Shown piece by piece: positions 33,489 to 44,944 of a stretch of DNA of 64,000 bases. The position numbers were made by a program, and so were the translations under genes. The DNA lies in contig NW_005434652.1 in assembly GCF_000315625.1 (NCBI RefSeq), positions 293,132-357,131 of the forward strand, given 5' to 3'. Numbering within the stretch: position 1 is the stretch's first letter; each line of letters opens with the position of its first letter. The DNA is from Guillardia theta CCMP2712. Lineage: Eukaryota > Cryptophyceae > Pyrenomonadales > Geminigeraceae. The notes under the pieces were generated by a model that was given only the letters and a program-made list of their open reading frames with translations, did no database searches and was not told the DNA's origin.

Positions 33489-33894
33489 ATGGTTAACAAA
33501 GCCATAAAACTAGAGATAATACGTTTGTTCGAGTTCAACGAGTGCGCGAGTTGTTCACAAAAAGAGAAAAATTCTGATCCGCGCTTGAAGTTGGAGCTCA
33601 ATGCCAGTAAGAATGATGACAAGCTCAACAGCCGCCTTCTGACGTTTGGTCTCTCATCGCAGCACCGAAGAGCAGCAGTCGTAAGTCGAAACGATCCAAA
33701 CGCTGCATGGCGTGCGACGCCCAGATCAACTCGTGGTCGACGAGATGCGAAGTGAGGAGCTCGAGCGAGCACGAGCAGATGCTGACGTCGCTTCTCAGAT
33801 CTGCGGGTTTGAGCTCGAGCTCGAGGAGCCCCGGCCGATGGCGCGGCCCAGCAACGAGTGGACGCTGAAGCGTTTGAAGATAAGAACCCCGTGA
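33489..33894 (+). CDS. Small RanBP2-type zinc-finger protein, 100 aa
   Basis: Model join(33489..33606, 33663..33751, 33799..33894); phases close, introns 56 and 47 nt. The last splice completes a finger CMACDAQINSWSTRCEICG, spaced C-x2-C-x10-C-x2-C with an Asn in the loop, the RanBP2/NZF pattern. Family fingers bind single-stranded RNA or ubiquitin. N-terminal to it are CASC and a basic SRKSKRSKR run; the C-terminus is acidic then basic and ends KRLKIRTP. The canonical Trp two residues before the first Cys is absent here. RNA or ubiquitin binding cannot be chosen from sequence. Confidence 0.6.
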
Positions 33895-34481
33895 GATGAT
33901 AGTGTTTGTGTTGGTGCTGCAGCGTGTTGATCGACTTTACAAGGCAAGGAACCCGTGAGGTCAAACTCCCGATGCCTTCAAGTGCCCTGGATGGAACCAC
34001 CTGCTTTGAATGGTTGTCAATGCCCACATGACATGTCATCCTGGCAATGTCCATGTCAATTTTAGTGTTTTCATGTTAATTTCCTATCCTTTAATGACGT
34101 CTCTTGAGTGTTATTTACCACAACCCAGCACGTGCTAGAGCAAGCAAAGTTTTTCTCTTTCAATCATTACATTATCAACAATTCTCTACCTATGAGTCAC
34201 TTCTCCAGGAGGATATGCAGCAATTTAGAATTACTGCTGCATTAGCTGCAAGGACAGATGTTATGGGAATGAATTGGAGATGGCTGAGAAGTACATTGAG
34301 GAGCCGTTTGATGTCATTGATCTTTTTCTCCCTTTCTTCACGAGCATGCAAGAAGGAGAAGTTCCTTTTCAATAGATCAGATGGAATAGCCGCAAATAAA
34401 GCACAATGCCTCTGCTCGTTGAGTTGAGGAGCTTCGGTCTTGTTTGTGGTTTCCTATAATAGGACGAGTAAATTCAAAATT
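33895..34481. other. Uncertain region, possible small exon
   Basis: One frame from an AATTTAG acceptor-like site at about 34230 to TAG 34373-34375 reads CCISCKDRCYGNE then EEPFDVIDLFLPFF. It looks protein-like but I could not link it to other exons. Other frames overlap it. Left uncalled. Confidence 0.25.
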
Positions 34482-37400
34482 TCATGCAGGAGAGCACGTG
34501 AACAAACCTTGTGCAGAGATGCAGGAATCGCTTCTAGAGGAGCAGAACGCTGCTGTGCCGGAGGAGAAAGCGACGGAGAGGCTTGAGGTCGACTTCTGCC
34601 GAAACCATGTCAGCATGTGAGCGAAGAAACGAACACGAGTGAGCTTGAGTTGCCTGATGTTGTCTTGTGAGCTTGCCGAATTCTCTTCTCCTCTTGTAGT
34701 CGACATCTCAGGGCGGGCCTGGCCGAACGACACCTTCCTTGCATGGTTGGTGTCTTTCGTGCCACCTGTTTCAACGAGTCAAGTGAGGTCAAGCACGTGA
34801 GGACGAGACCGTGAGAGAACTTCTCCAACAGCCTGCGAGCTTCTTCTTGTGCCTCCTGCAGCGGAAGACCGTCATCGCAACTCCATGAGGGCTCGTACAA
34901 CCATCGACTTGCGAACGACGTCAGGTTGAGGAGAGCGAGACGGGGAGGGCTGAGAGGAGACGGTGCGAGGAGCAGGCGGGGGAGCAGGACTTGAGTGTGG
35001 AGCCTCGTCGACTCGTCTCTCGCTCGCAGCTTCTCTCCTTATCGTCGTTGGCTGAGGACTTGTTTCCTCCTGGGACAGGGACTGTTGCTCTTGCGCTTTC
35101 ATGTGCGTCGTTCCGCTGTCCCGGTCAGCGACCTCAACTCGTTCGACAACTGCTGAGGAATCATCACAAGTCGGTAGAGATGACAAGGGAAAGAGCTGAC
35201 GTGCGCTTCGAGATTGCTTCAGCTGCTCAAACTCTTCCTTTGCTCGATGGAAGGAGGTCATGGCTACCACCATGTCATGGTCATCGTCAAGATTAAGCTC
35301 GATCACCTTCGTTGGCATGCCACTTGCTCTCCTCAACAAATTTCTTCACTCGTGCCATGGCGTCTTGGTGATTGTGATCTTTCTCTCTCCACGTCATGAG
35401 CATTTGCTTGCACTCTTCGGCGATCTGACACAATGAGAGTCATCTCATCAGCCGACTAGCAATCTCTTCAGTTTCACAATCAGCTCACCTTCTGTGCCTG
35501 AGACGACATTGCCATTGCTTGCTTACTCGTTGCCAGGCATGTTTGCACCATCCTGACAGTTTCTCATCTTCTCACGTTCAATCAGAAACATCAACTCACT
35601 TCTCGAGCTGATCGAACTCTTCTTCCGACCGACGGGCTTGTCGCGCAGGGGCTTCCACGTGTGGACTCTACAAACACAGCGACTCGTCAGTCACTAAACA
35701 GAACGTGGCTTATCCGCAACCTGATTGTCGGAAAGGTCCCGTTCATGATGCGAACTTTGTCTCGATCCTTCATCTTCCTTGCTCGAATCGTTTTCGTCCT
35801 CCTCCTCCTCTTCATGTCTCCTTGGCAACAACTCCGCCTTGTTCCTCTGCTTCAAACTCCTTCCTTGCGTTCTAGCATATTGCATCGATCCCGACGTTTC
35901 GTCCTCACGTGCATGGGCTGCGGGGCTCTCCTCGTCCCCTCGTGTACTCGCATGACTACCTCGCGCTGAAACCTCCTGCTCTTGGAACTTTTCTCTGACA
36001 TGGGAAGGAGTATGTTCATCGCTGTAGAGCTCTGTGTAGCGCATCATCGTATCTTCCATCCGGTTGCTGATCATGTCTTGACCTCTCGCCTGCTCGCCGA
36101 GGGTCTCTCCGTTACTTGGGTCTCTTCCTTTCCTAGGCTCGTTCCGCGAGGACTTGCGCGAGAGCAAATCGTCCACATAGTTCAACTGAAGACAATCATC
36201 AACGAGCAAATCCACCAGACTGGCCGCAGAATACAATCATCAAGAATTCTCTGAGAAAATTTCACAGGATGGATTGACAACCATCGGCATTTGAGAGATT
36301 CTCACAGCAACAACTACCATCATCACCAGTGACAACAAACACAAATTTCACGACGATCGCTCGATAAAATATGAGGCGTCAGGCCCAGCAGCCCCCACCT
36401 GCCTCTCAGCCTCATTTCTCAGCTTCGCGCTCTGCTCCAGAAGCTGCGAACTCATCCCCTTGTCCATCTTTCTCGAATACTCAGGGGAGAAGCGAGAGGA
36501 GGAGGTGCGTCCGTTGCTGCTGTCAGGTGAGGAGGACAGACGACAGGTCAAAGGGTTCACGTGTGTGCGAAGATGGACTTGTCTGCTGGTGAGAGGACTT
36601 GCGCAGCTGCGAGCTGAGAGCGTTTGGCTCTCTCGATGAGCGAGTCTGTAAAGGAATGAGGAATGGGAGGAAGAAGAGGAGGGAGGGAGGGAGGGGAGGA
36701 GGGAGGAAGGGAGGGAGGGAGGGAGGGGAGGAGGGAGGGAGGGGAGGAGGGAGGGAGGGAGGGAGGGAGGGAAGGGGGGAGGGGGGACGAAGGAAGGAGG
36801 AAGTTGGNNNNNNNNNNNNNNNNNNNNNNNNNNNNNNNNNNNNNNNNNNNNNNNNNNNNNNNNNNNNNNNNNNNNNNNNNNNNNNNNNNNNNNNNNNNNN
36901 NNNNNNNNNNNNNNNNNNNNNNNNNNNNNNNNNNNNNNNNNNNNNNNNNNNNNNNNNNNNNNNNNNNNNNNNNNNNNNNNNNNNNNNNNNNNNNNNNNNN
37001 NNNNNNNNNNNNNNNNNNNNNNNNNNNNNNNNNNNNNNNNNNNNNNNNNNNNNNNNNNNNNNNNNNNNNNNNNNNNNNNNNNNNNNNNNNNNNNNNNNNN
37101 NNNNNNNNNNNNNNNNNNNNNNNNNNNNNNNNNNNNNNNNNNNNNNNNNNNNNNNNNNNNNNNNNNNNNNNNNNNNNNNNNNNNNNNNNNNNNNNNNNNN
37201 NNNNNNNNNNNNNNNNNNNNNNNNNNNNNNNNNNNNNNNNNNNNNNNNNNNNNNNNNNNNNNNNNNNNNNNNNNNNNNNNNNNNNNNNNNNNNNNNNNNN
37301 NNNNNNNNNNNNNNNNNNNNNNNNNNNNNNNNNNNNNNNNNNNNNNNNNNNNNNNNNNNGGGAGGGGGCAAGAAGAGAATTGCAGGAGAGAATTGGGGGG

Positions 37401-38334
37401 AAATCGGGAGGGGAGGAAGATTATGCGGCGTAAAGGAAGACAAAAGGAAGGAATTAGCAGACCTGTTGCTTGTAAGAATTCTACATCTTTCCCTTCCTGT
37501 GAAATAGGAGTACAGTCACCCTACACATAGAGAAAGAGTGGTGATAGCGGCAAAGGCCAACGGCAGAGGATTATTGCAATCAAGAAGAGAAGAGTAATGG
37601 GCATGGTGAGGATCAATTAAGGATGAAGCTATGAAGCAAGGAGGAGATTGTAGATATGTGAGAAGGAGGCGTGGAGAGAGGAGTCGAAGGGAGCAGCAGG
37701 GACTCACTTGCTGTTCGTCTCCGCGCAAGGAGTCAGGAGAGTATGGGATGTTGCTAACATGATCCTTCAGCGACAGCCCCATCAGCACCACGACAAGTAC
37801 CTGGAGGATGAGCCTTCACCGGCAGGAGCATCCAGGTCCCGCCACAGCTCCTCCTTCTCCTCCTCACTTGTCCACTCCGTCCACCTCGCGTTCCTCGTCT
37901 CGAACTCATGTTTGTACCTCGACAGCATGTTGTCGAAACTCTCGGTCTTCCCCATGATGTCCTCTTGGCTTCTCTTCACGGCATTGAGCTCTGCCTCCAT
38001 CTGCCGTCTCATGTCTTCTGCTCTTGCCAGCATGCTTGCTCCTCTTTCCTCCCCTTCCCTCCTCTGCCTTGCACGGGGGTTATCATCCCCAAGGAGGTCC
38101 ATGCTAGAGCGATCCGACGGTGCGATGCACTCCACGCTGTCCTCTACCGAGAGATCGTGGCTGTTACACACAAGCACTCAGGATACGCAGGACCACAATT
38201 ACAAGAGCGAGGAGGAGGAGGAAGGAACAGAGATTACCTTCCCAGCATGGCTTCAAGTGCCCTCACTGCGTCACTTTTGTACAAGTTTCTGTTGTCTTCG
38301 TGGTGGTCACTCGAGCTGTGCGAGGGCTTTTGAC
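34482..38334 (-). CDS. Multi-exon coiled-coil protein interrupted by an assembly gap
   Basis: Resolved 5' exons: 38334-38238, 38160-37801, 37753-37708 (phases close), and after the gap 36645-36561 and 36519-36399. Coding-like pieces continue at 36236-35694, 35339-34872 and 34900-34800. They are rich in Glu, Arg, Lys, Gln and Ser with heptad-like stretches (MRRQMEAELNAVKRSQEDI, SQLLEQSAKLRNEAERQ), so a long coiled coil is likely. No family recognised. The start lies above 38334 and was not found. The N run at 36808-37359 and its GGGA flank fall inside the gene, so at least one exon may be missing. The 3' end is approximate. Confidence 0.5.
36663..36807. repeat. (GGGA)n polypurine repeat bordering the gap
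   Basis: Purine-only repeat of GGGA and GGA units running into the N run; a similar purine tract (GGGAGGGGGCAAG) follows the gap at 37360. Probably one long tract that stopped assembly. Confidence 0.8.
36808..37359. other. Assembly gap (552 N)
   Basis: Unsequenced bases flanked by polypurine sequence on both sides. Confidence 1.
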
Positions 38335-39175
38335 CTCTACATCAAAGTCTCAGCAATTAGGATGGGATCGCTGTTGAGAGCAAAAGTTCTCCTCTCCTCA
38401 TCATGTTTACATGTTTACATGTTTACCTTTCTGCTGTCTTTTCACAAAGTCCCCTTGACGTGTATGCCCTCTTAACTTCATTCTATCCTCCGTCCCGCCA
38501 TCGTGACCATATTCTTGCCTCTCCTCACTTCCCTCACCACAGTCTCAGTGCCAACATCTGTCGCTAACTGAATGTCTTCATTTCTCCCCTGCAGTGCTAT
38601 GCTGTTGCTTCTTCTTATACATTCTCCCTCCCATCCTTCGCCTTTTCTCCATCAAAATCCTTACCTGGACATTTTCGAATCATCAAACATCACTCAATAA
38701 TTCTTCCAGTACCCAGATTGGTCAAGAGCGGGGATGAGGATAAGTAGCTTTTCTGAGGCGGGTCCACATACAAAGGCATTCAGCCAATCGACAGTAGGAA
38801 AGTATTTGATGCCTCTGCGAGGCGGATAGAATATGGACGAGGCGGGCTCGTAAATTGCTTGAATTGACTGGATGAGGCGCATGGCTACAGAAAGCGCCGT
38901 AGAGCCACAAGCGAGTGGGAGCGAGAAGGGGAGGAGGAGGAGGAGGAGGAGGAGGAGGAGGAGGAAGTTGAGGTAGATGTTGAGAAAGAGGAAGAGGAAG
39001 ACGAAAGTCAGAGAGACAAGGAGGATCAGATTGAACTCTATACGAGATGCAAGCAGGTAGCCATGACGAGGGGTAGAGAAATAGTGGAACCTTGATTGAA
39101 CTCAGTGAGGAATAAAAGCAGAGCAGGCGGAGCTTGAAGGTTTGTGTCTCTGACGTTGCTTTCATCTCAGCCTCA
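38335..39175. other. Divergent intergenic space
   Basis: Should hold the start of the coiled-coil gene and the promoter of the NEMP-like gene. Contains ACATGTTTACATGTTTACAT (38402-38425) and a (GAG)n tract at 38934-38966. A minus-strand frame at 38.7-39.2 kb is low-complexity and antisense to the NEMP start. Confidence 0.4.
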
Positions 39176-40768
39176 ATGAAGTGCCCGTCTATCGCTTGCC
39201 TTCTCCTCGCCTTCCTCGGAGCATGCCTGGTGAACCCGAAGTCAGCATTCCGATCCTCTGACATTTTCCCTTAGTGCAAAGAGCAAACGCAGGAGAAGGT
39301 CACGAATCTGAAGCTTGACAAGCAAGTAGAGTCAAAGTGAACCCTCCATGCTCGCACCATCGGCAGACTAGAGCTGACCAGGTCTTGTTCAGGTTTGTGG
39401 GGGATGAATCCAAGGTCTTCTGCTACTCGGCCCCGCAGTTCAATATCTGGAGGTCTTTCTGCGAAGTGAACTCATGTTCGACATGCGAGGGCACCTGCCT
39501 CTGAGTCTTCTGCAGGTGAAGATCTCTATCTCGAGCAACTCCAGAAAGCCGCCATCAGTTTTCAGCGCGTCGGAGGACGACATCCATGGGCTGATAGACC
39601 ATTACATCAAGGTTGCGCTGAGAAGCAAACTTAGTTCCTTTCTCATTCCCCTGGGCTGCAGAGCAAAGGAGAGGCAAAGGGGATAGAAGCTTTCGATGTC
39701 GTCAAGGTGAGAAAGGCCGGTGTCGTTGGTCAGTCTCTCAAGCTGCTACAGAGAGCACAGCTGAAAGCGAGGAGAAAGTCTCTTTTCTCTACCCCGTTTG
39801 AAATGCTGGCGCAATGGTACGCTATGCTGCTTATCCATGTACAGTGCCCTCCTCCAACCTCTCACCCCTTCTTCCTCGGCCCCCCATGCGCTCTTTCATA
39901 ATCTTCGTCTTATTTTCTCTCTCTCCATCATTCCCTCCCTCTTCTTGCCCTGCATGAGATATTGATAAGACGATGATGATTTCCAGCCCATCTATCCTCA
40001 ACCCTGACGCCAAGACATGCGAAAAGACTTTCTCGCCCTTCGGGAGGTGCCAGCAAGTTTGTTTCACGAGAGATGCTGACTTCCTATTAAGGTCTTGCAT
40101 CGTCGTATCCTTTGGGTCGGGGAAGTCAAACGATGAAACGAAAGTTGTTCGCGTCCGGGTGACGGCGAGCTGCACTAAGAGTCAGGTCACTATGTTCGCT
40201 GCTGGAATGCTCCTACTGGCCCTGTCGAGGCCGCTAGCAAAGAGCAAGGTCTTTCAGTATAGCAGTGGGATGCTCATTTCGATCACCATTGGCATGATGC
40301 TTCTTTTCATTTTCCTTCTCAACAAGATGAAAGTTCCAGGGTCGAAGACGATGAGCTTTCACCTCGCAGTCTATGCTGGATATGGATTCCTTGTCGTCAA
40401 GTTTGCGGCCAACATGTTCAAACAGATCTTGATCGAGTATTGGGAGCTCGTTCTTGGGTATTGCGCGTTGTTCGCGCTTTTGGGCATGATTGTTGTCTCG
40501 CGGTTTCGACGGCATGAGTCATCAAAACACGATTTTCGTGTCTGGGTCCTCTGGGTCATTCGTCTCGTAGGAATCCTCTGCATCTGCGGGTTTGGGACAA
40601 AATCTGGTTTGTTCAGCTCCGCCATGCTCATTATCATCATTTCGATGTATATTCTCGGTAGGATCGGGAAATTCTTCAAACCCAAAGGTGAGATGCGCTC
40701 TGTCTTGTCAAAGAAATGCTTCTAACACCTTGTATCCAGACAAGAGCAAAACGAGCAAGAGAGACTGA
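39176..40768 (+). CDS. NEMP-like (TMEM194) nuclear-envelope membrane protein
   Basis: Model join(39176..39229, 39293..39336, 39393..39465, 39516..39611, 39662..39706, 39752..39816, 39987..40046, 40092..40687, 40740..40768), 353 aa; phases close throughout. Starts with a signal peptide (IACLLLAFLGACL), then a lumenal domain with paired Cys (VFCYSAPQ, RSFCE, KTCEKTFSPFGRSC). After that come about five membrane helices beginning FAAGMLLLALSRPLAKSKVF and QYSSGMLISITIGMMLLFIF, the spacing and LS-x-S/YSSG pattern of the NEMP family. NEMP proteins sit in the inner nuclear membrane and support envelope stiffness and fertility in animals. The tail ends KTSKRD. Role in an alga is inferred from family only. 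Confidence 0.68.
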
Positions 40769-40935
40769 AAAATGAACAAATGTCCAAGAAAACAAATCAC
40801 CAACAATCCCCGTCGACACGAGGAGACCCTATAATCGTGGAGCAAATTTTTAATAACAGTAACTATCAAAATACAAGAGTACTAACTAATGTGTAATGGT
40901 ACAGTAAATGCAACAGAAACACTCCTTGTTGTGCA

Positions 40936-41796
40936 CTAGAAGCTGAAAATTCCCCTTGCCATGAGACCCTTCATGTCGATATCAGAGTTCTCGCTGACGA
41001 ATATTTTCCACTCTTCCAAGAAGTTGAAGATGTTCTCAATGCTCTCAAGGTCCATCATCTGGATCCCTTCTCGCACGTAAAAGCTCCAATCCTGGGCAGG
41101 TCGCACGCATCCAGTCTGCCTTCCGTAGTTGGACCGCACTAGGACGTCGTACTCCCCGTTGGCCTCGAACTCGAACGCGAACCCGTCATCGAAGCTTGCA
41201 ACGATGCACTTCGACAAGCACTTCTTGACCAAGGCTCGAACAAAGCTTTCGTAATCCTCCTTCATGGATGTCGTTAGGAGGATTTCCGCACCACTGATCT
41301 CCATGATGTCCCCTTTTCTCAGCTTCTCGAATGACTCCTGGTAGTACCTCTGAAATTTCTCTTCTTCGAGCCACTTGTCTTTGAGAGCTGTTCCCAAGCT
41401 TCGGAAGTCATTCATGAAGAGCTTCAGGTCTTCTATCCTCTCCGAATCGGCTTTTAGAGAGAGGGCTGTGACGCTTTCAGATAGCTCTTGGATGTCTGCA
41501 GATGATGCCTCCTGATAGCTCTCATCAGACTCTGAGGTGAACGACTTGCTGCAAGACGAGATATCAAGATCACTTGGTTCAGTCTCCGTGTCAGAGTCGA
41601 TCCCGATGTCAAGATCATCGATGGTGGTTGTTCTATCTCGAGGAAATACGTCGTCTTGCAACAAATCCAGGTTCCTTTTTCTAGCATCGAGGTTGTTTTC
41701 ATGACATACATGTGGCGCTTTTCTCTCGATAACTTCAGTGACTCCAATGATCTCTAGGGGCTCATCCTTTGCCTCGACCATCTTGGATCCGCACAT
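40936..41796 (-). CDS. Unknown acidic protein, 286 aa
   Basis: Single-exon frame from ATG 41796 (the frame is open further upstream but without ATG). First ~120 residues are Asp/Ser/Glu-rich (DDLDIGIDSDTETEPSDLD) and look disordered. The C-terminal ~160 residues are compact and mixed: DWSFYVREGIQMMDLES, then IENIFNFLEEWKIF. No membrane segment, no known motif. It converges on the NEMP-like gene. Function unknown. Confidence 0.6.
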   Translation of the reverse strand: MCGSKMVEAKDEPLEIIGVTEVIERKAPHVCHENNLDARKRNLDLLQDDVFPRDRTTTIDDLDIGIDSDTETEPSDLDISSCSKSFTSESDESYQEASSADIQELSESVTALSLKADSERIEDLKLFMNDFRSLGTALKDKWLEEEKFQRYYQESFEKLRKGDIMEISGAEILLTTSMKEDYESFVRALVKKCLSKCIVASFDDGFAFEFEANGEYDVLVRSNYGRQTGCVRPAQDWSFYVREGIQMMDLESIENIFNFLEEWKIFVSENSDIDMKGLMARGIFSF

Positions 41797-43488
41797 TGCA
41801 ACGCTCCTGTCACGCGAGGGGTGCTTTGCAACAGACAACAGTTTTGAAATGGAAGTTGAAGGTTGGAGATGAGTGCAGCAACAGGCAGCAGAACGCACTC
41901 AAAGACGATGGGAGAAGAAGGAGAGAGCAAGGAGGGGTCGATAGGGGCTGAGGGTTCTGGGGGGAGGTGAAGGGAACTGCGGAGGGAAGAGCTTTCGAGC
42001 GGCAACTATGAAGGCGAACCAGGGGCTTGGCATACAAGAAATGAACTCTGCAGGGTGGGGTACAAAAGTACCGGGTGGTTTTATTCCAAAAAAATGGTAA
42101 ACATAGAGGGTCCTACGTTCTAAAGGGGTAATAAACTTTGCCCCTGAAGGGTGCAAAGAAAGGGGGTAGGTACTAAATCGAACTTCCGATTCCTCCTGCC
42201 GGTTGTGGGGTGATAAGAAGTAAGGGTGGGTGCTACTCTTGCAGGGTGCTAAAACCACAGGGTGGGGTAGCTTTATGAAGGGTAAGGGGGTCAAGGGGAA
42301 CATTAATTGTATTTCCTGGCGCTGATAGGAGAGAAAAATATAGTAGATGTCTCAATTGAAATGATATAGAGGAGTACCTGTATCTCAGTCCAAATGGTCT
42401 GTTCGAAATGTTGCGATCGGCTCATTGGGGTAAACAGAATTTGTTACTAAGGGTAGGGTGCTATTCATACTGTATGGGTAGGGGTAAGGAATTTGCAAAA
42501 AAAAGATTCAAGGTGGGTGATAAATTTGTCATGGACCAACCAACGGGTATGCATCGGTGAGTACGGGTACTTTTTACTGAAATTGAAACTGTAAATGAGG
42601 GTGATCAAACAGCAAGGTAGGGTACGTATCTGTGGTCCTGGGGGTGAGAGCCTTACACATATAAAAGGAATAAAAAGTGTATTTTAAAGGGGGGGACACC
42701 AAAACAGTTTTAATTCGTATAAGTAGATTTAAATGTATCCCACTGGACTACGTGTCAGCACCCTTCTTCGATTCTCAAACGTCCACCACCGGTGGTGTAA
42801 TCGACCTAAAAGGGTGTGCCCAGTCACGGCGAGGGCGGGGTTTAAAAGGTGGGGTACTTTGAAGTTCTATGAAGGGGTTATCAAAGGGCAAGTCGAGCAA
42901 TTCTTGACGACGTTTCGTCGGAATCCTGAGCGATTTTTTTCACAGTTATCGATGACAAGATTCCTGTCAGCGTCGAAATGAATCGTTGCCATTTGACTCA
43001 CACCCACCCAGCCCTTCGAGAAGATTCCCTAGAAAAGGTGGGTAGTTTAAAGGGAGTTCTATGGGTGGTGAGTCGGCTTCATCGCTTATACCTTGGAATG
43101 GGATTCTAGAATGCATTGTAACAAGTAGTAAGGATATCCCAAGGTTTAGTCAACACAATGAAGGGATCTTGCATTACCATATAGAGTTACTCAACTAAAA
43201 TCACAGCCAGTATATCAAAATGTTTCAGAGGTCTGGGTGGTGCATTTGTAGCAGTCGCTATTCCGTCACAGACTCCACCTTCTTGGCCTCCTGGTTACTC
43301 ACACTAATACCCCTACCCGCAATTCAAGGCGACAATGACCACCCCCTTGTATATCTCCAACCAGGCAAGTCCGTTTACACCTCCAAAAGACACCGCGTGA
43401 TCTCTAACTTCCGTTCGCCTGACCACACTTGGCTCGGACCCTACCCGGATGATGTTGTCTCTAGAATTCTACCGGTGGTCTGCAAGGC
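41797..43488. repeat. Long G-rich GGGTA island
   Basis: From about 42050 to 43080 the plus strand is dotted with GGGTGGGGTAC, GGGGTAATAAAC, GGGGGTAGG, GGGTAGGGGTAAGG and GGGTGGTGAG words. From about 43300 to 43470 it switches to ACCCCTACCCGC, ACCACCCCC and ACCCTACCC. No gene seen. On the strand of the upstream gene (41796, minus) the long part is C-rich. Confidence 0.55.
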
Positions 43489-44830
43489 ATAACTACTAGT
43501 CGCCCCCAACGGCGTGACGGTCGGACTGCACTCTGGCAGCGGCGGCGGCGCCGCCGTCCGGCGACAGTCACCGACGGTCGCAGGGGCGGGGCCGCTGGGG
43601 GCCGCCGAACTTCAAGTGAAGCCTTCCGCCGCCGCGCCGACTGACTGCCTCGGAGCGGCTGTTCAGCCCGGAGTGATGAGTCAGGCTTGACACTGTCACT
43701 GTGGCACCGCAGTCGGAGGCTCGAGGCGCGGCCCGCTCGGCCGGGCCCTGGCGCCGTCGCCGGCCTCTGAGGCTCGCCGCCGGGACCGGGCCCGCCGAGT
43801 CCGGGCCGGGCAGCGGCGGCTATTGGAATCAATTCGTGACTCCTAGAGTCTGTGCACAGATAAATGACTAGTAGAACAGCTCAACAGCTGACTGATAAGC
43901 CAAAGACCAAGACTCACAGATGATGTGCGCACGAAGACACCAATGACAGTTTCACAGCCAACCAAACACCTCAGGTAACTCAGATCAACTTCCCCAACAA
44001 TCTCCAGCACTTTATTCCCAACACTCGTAGCAGCAAGACCAACCAAACAGCTTCCCTTCACACACCACCGCCGTACTCCCACCACTGTACGAGTGCTGCC
44101 TCGGAAGTTCGACAGCCGGCGCCTCTTGATTCCTCCGGCGCCGCCTCAGCTTCCCCAGGCCGCCCAACCAACCGGATCTTCTAAGTCACAGACTAAGCTC
44201 CAGCCCACTAGCTTGGACCTGCAGGCTTCACTTGGTTCACAACCTGATTAGACGCATCCCTTGAACTTATCGCGTCTGAAAGAACTTCTGAGAGGTTTGT
44301 CAGAACCCAAGTTCTTACAGCGGCGGCGACGGCCGCCCCGGCGGGACCGAAGTTACTGAAGTTCAGTTCTCGGACAGCGGCTCGCCGACCGCGCCCGTGA
44401 CACGGTACGGCGGCGGTCACCGGGGCGGGCGGACTCAGCACTCGTCGGAGCCAGGCTAGCCCCGGCCGCCCCCGGGCCCGGGGCCTACTATGCTACCGTG
44501 AGGCTAGTTGTAGGCTCAGGTGACCGGCCGGGCCGCGCGGCGCGGCGGGCCGGGCCGGGCTGCCCGCCGGCGCGGCGACGGTCCCGGCCGCCGCGGAGGC
44601 AGTTTCCGTCGGAAGTTCGGCAGCCGATGGCGCGTGTGTCGGACCATGTGCCGTGCCGCCCCGGCCGGGCCGTACTGGCCAGTGGTGCCCCGGGCCACGG
44701 TGTGACATGCGGCCGGGTGACACACCAGTGCTGAGTGTCCGACGTCGCGGCCCGGCCGCCCTGGGCCCGCCCGGGCCCCGCAGCCCACCACTGATGGACC
44801 CAAAGATGGACCCCTACCCTCCCGTTATTT
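43489..44830. repeat. Large GC-rich island
   Basis: Very GC-rich blocks (43500-43825 and 44320-44800) flank a more balanced middle. Contains CGGCGGCGGCGCCGCCG, GACACTGTCACTG and CGGCCGGGCCGCGCGG. Frames inside are Arg/Pro/Ala/Gly low-complexity on both strands and I call none. Confidence 0.6.
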
Positions 44831-44944
44831 ATTTCTGATTGTCGGGTACCCCATCAAATCTCAATTAAAGGAAAGCTGCAGGCCGGTAGGAAGTGTAGGT
44901 ACCCTACCCCCTCTTATTGATCTGCCACAGTGGCACTTCGCACA

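Noticed and set aside
36523-37507. Long frames crossing the N run on both strands
   Set aside because: Openness comes from N and GGGA repeats; no information.
44493-44838. Arg/Pro/Gly/Ala frames in the GC-rich island
   Set aside because: Stop codons are rare in very GC-rich DNA; both strands are open with similar low-complexity products.
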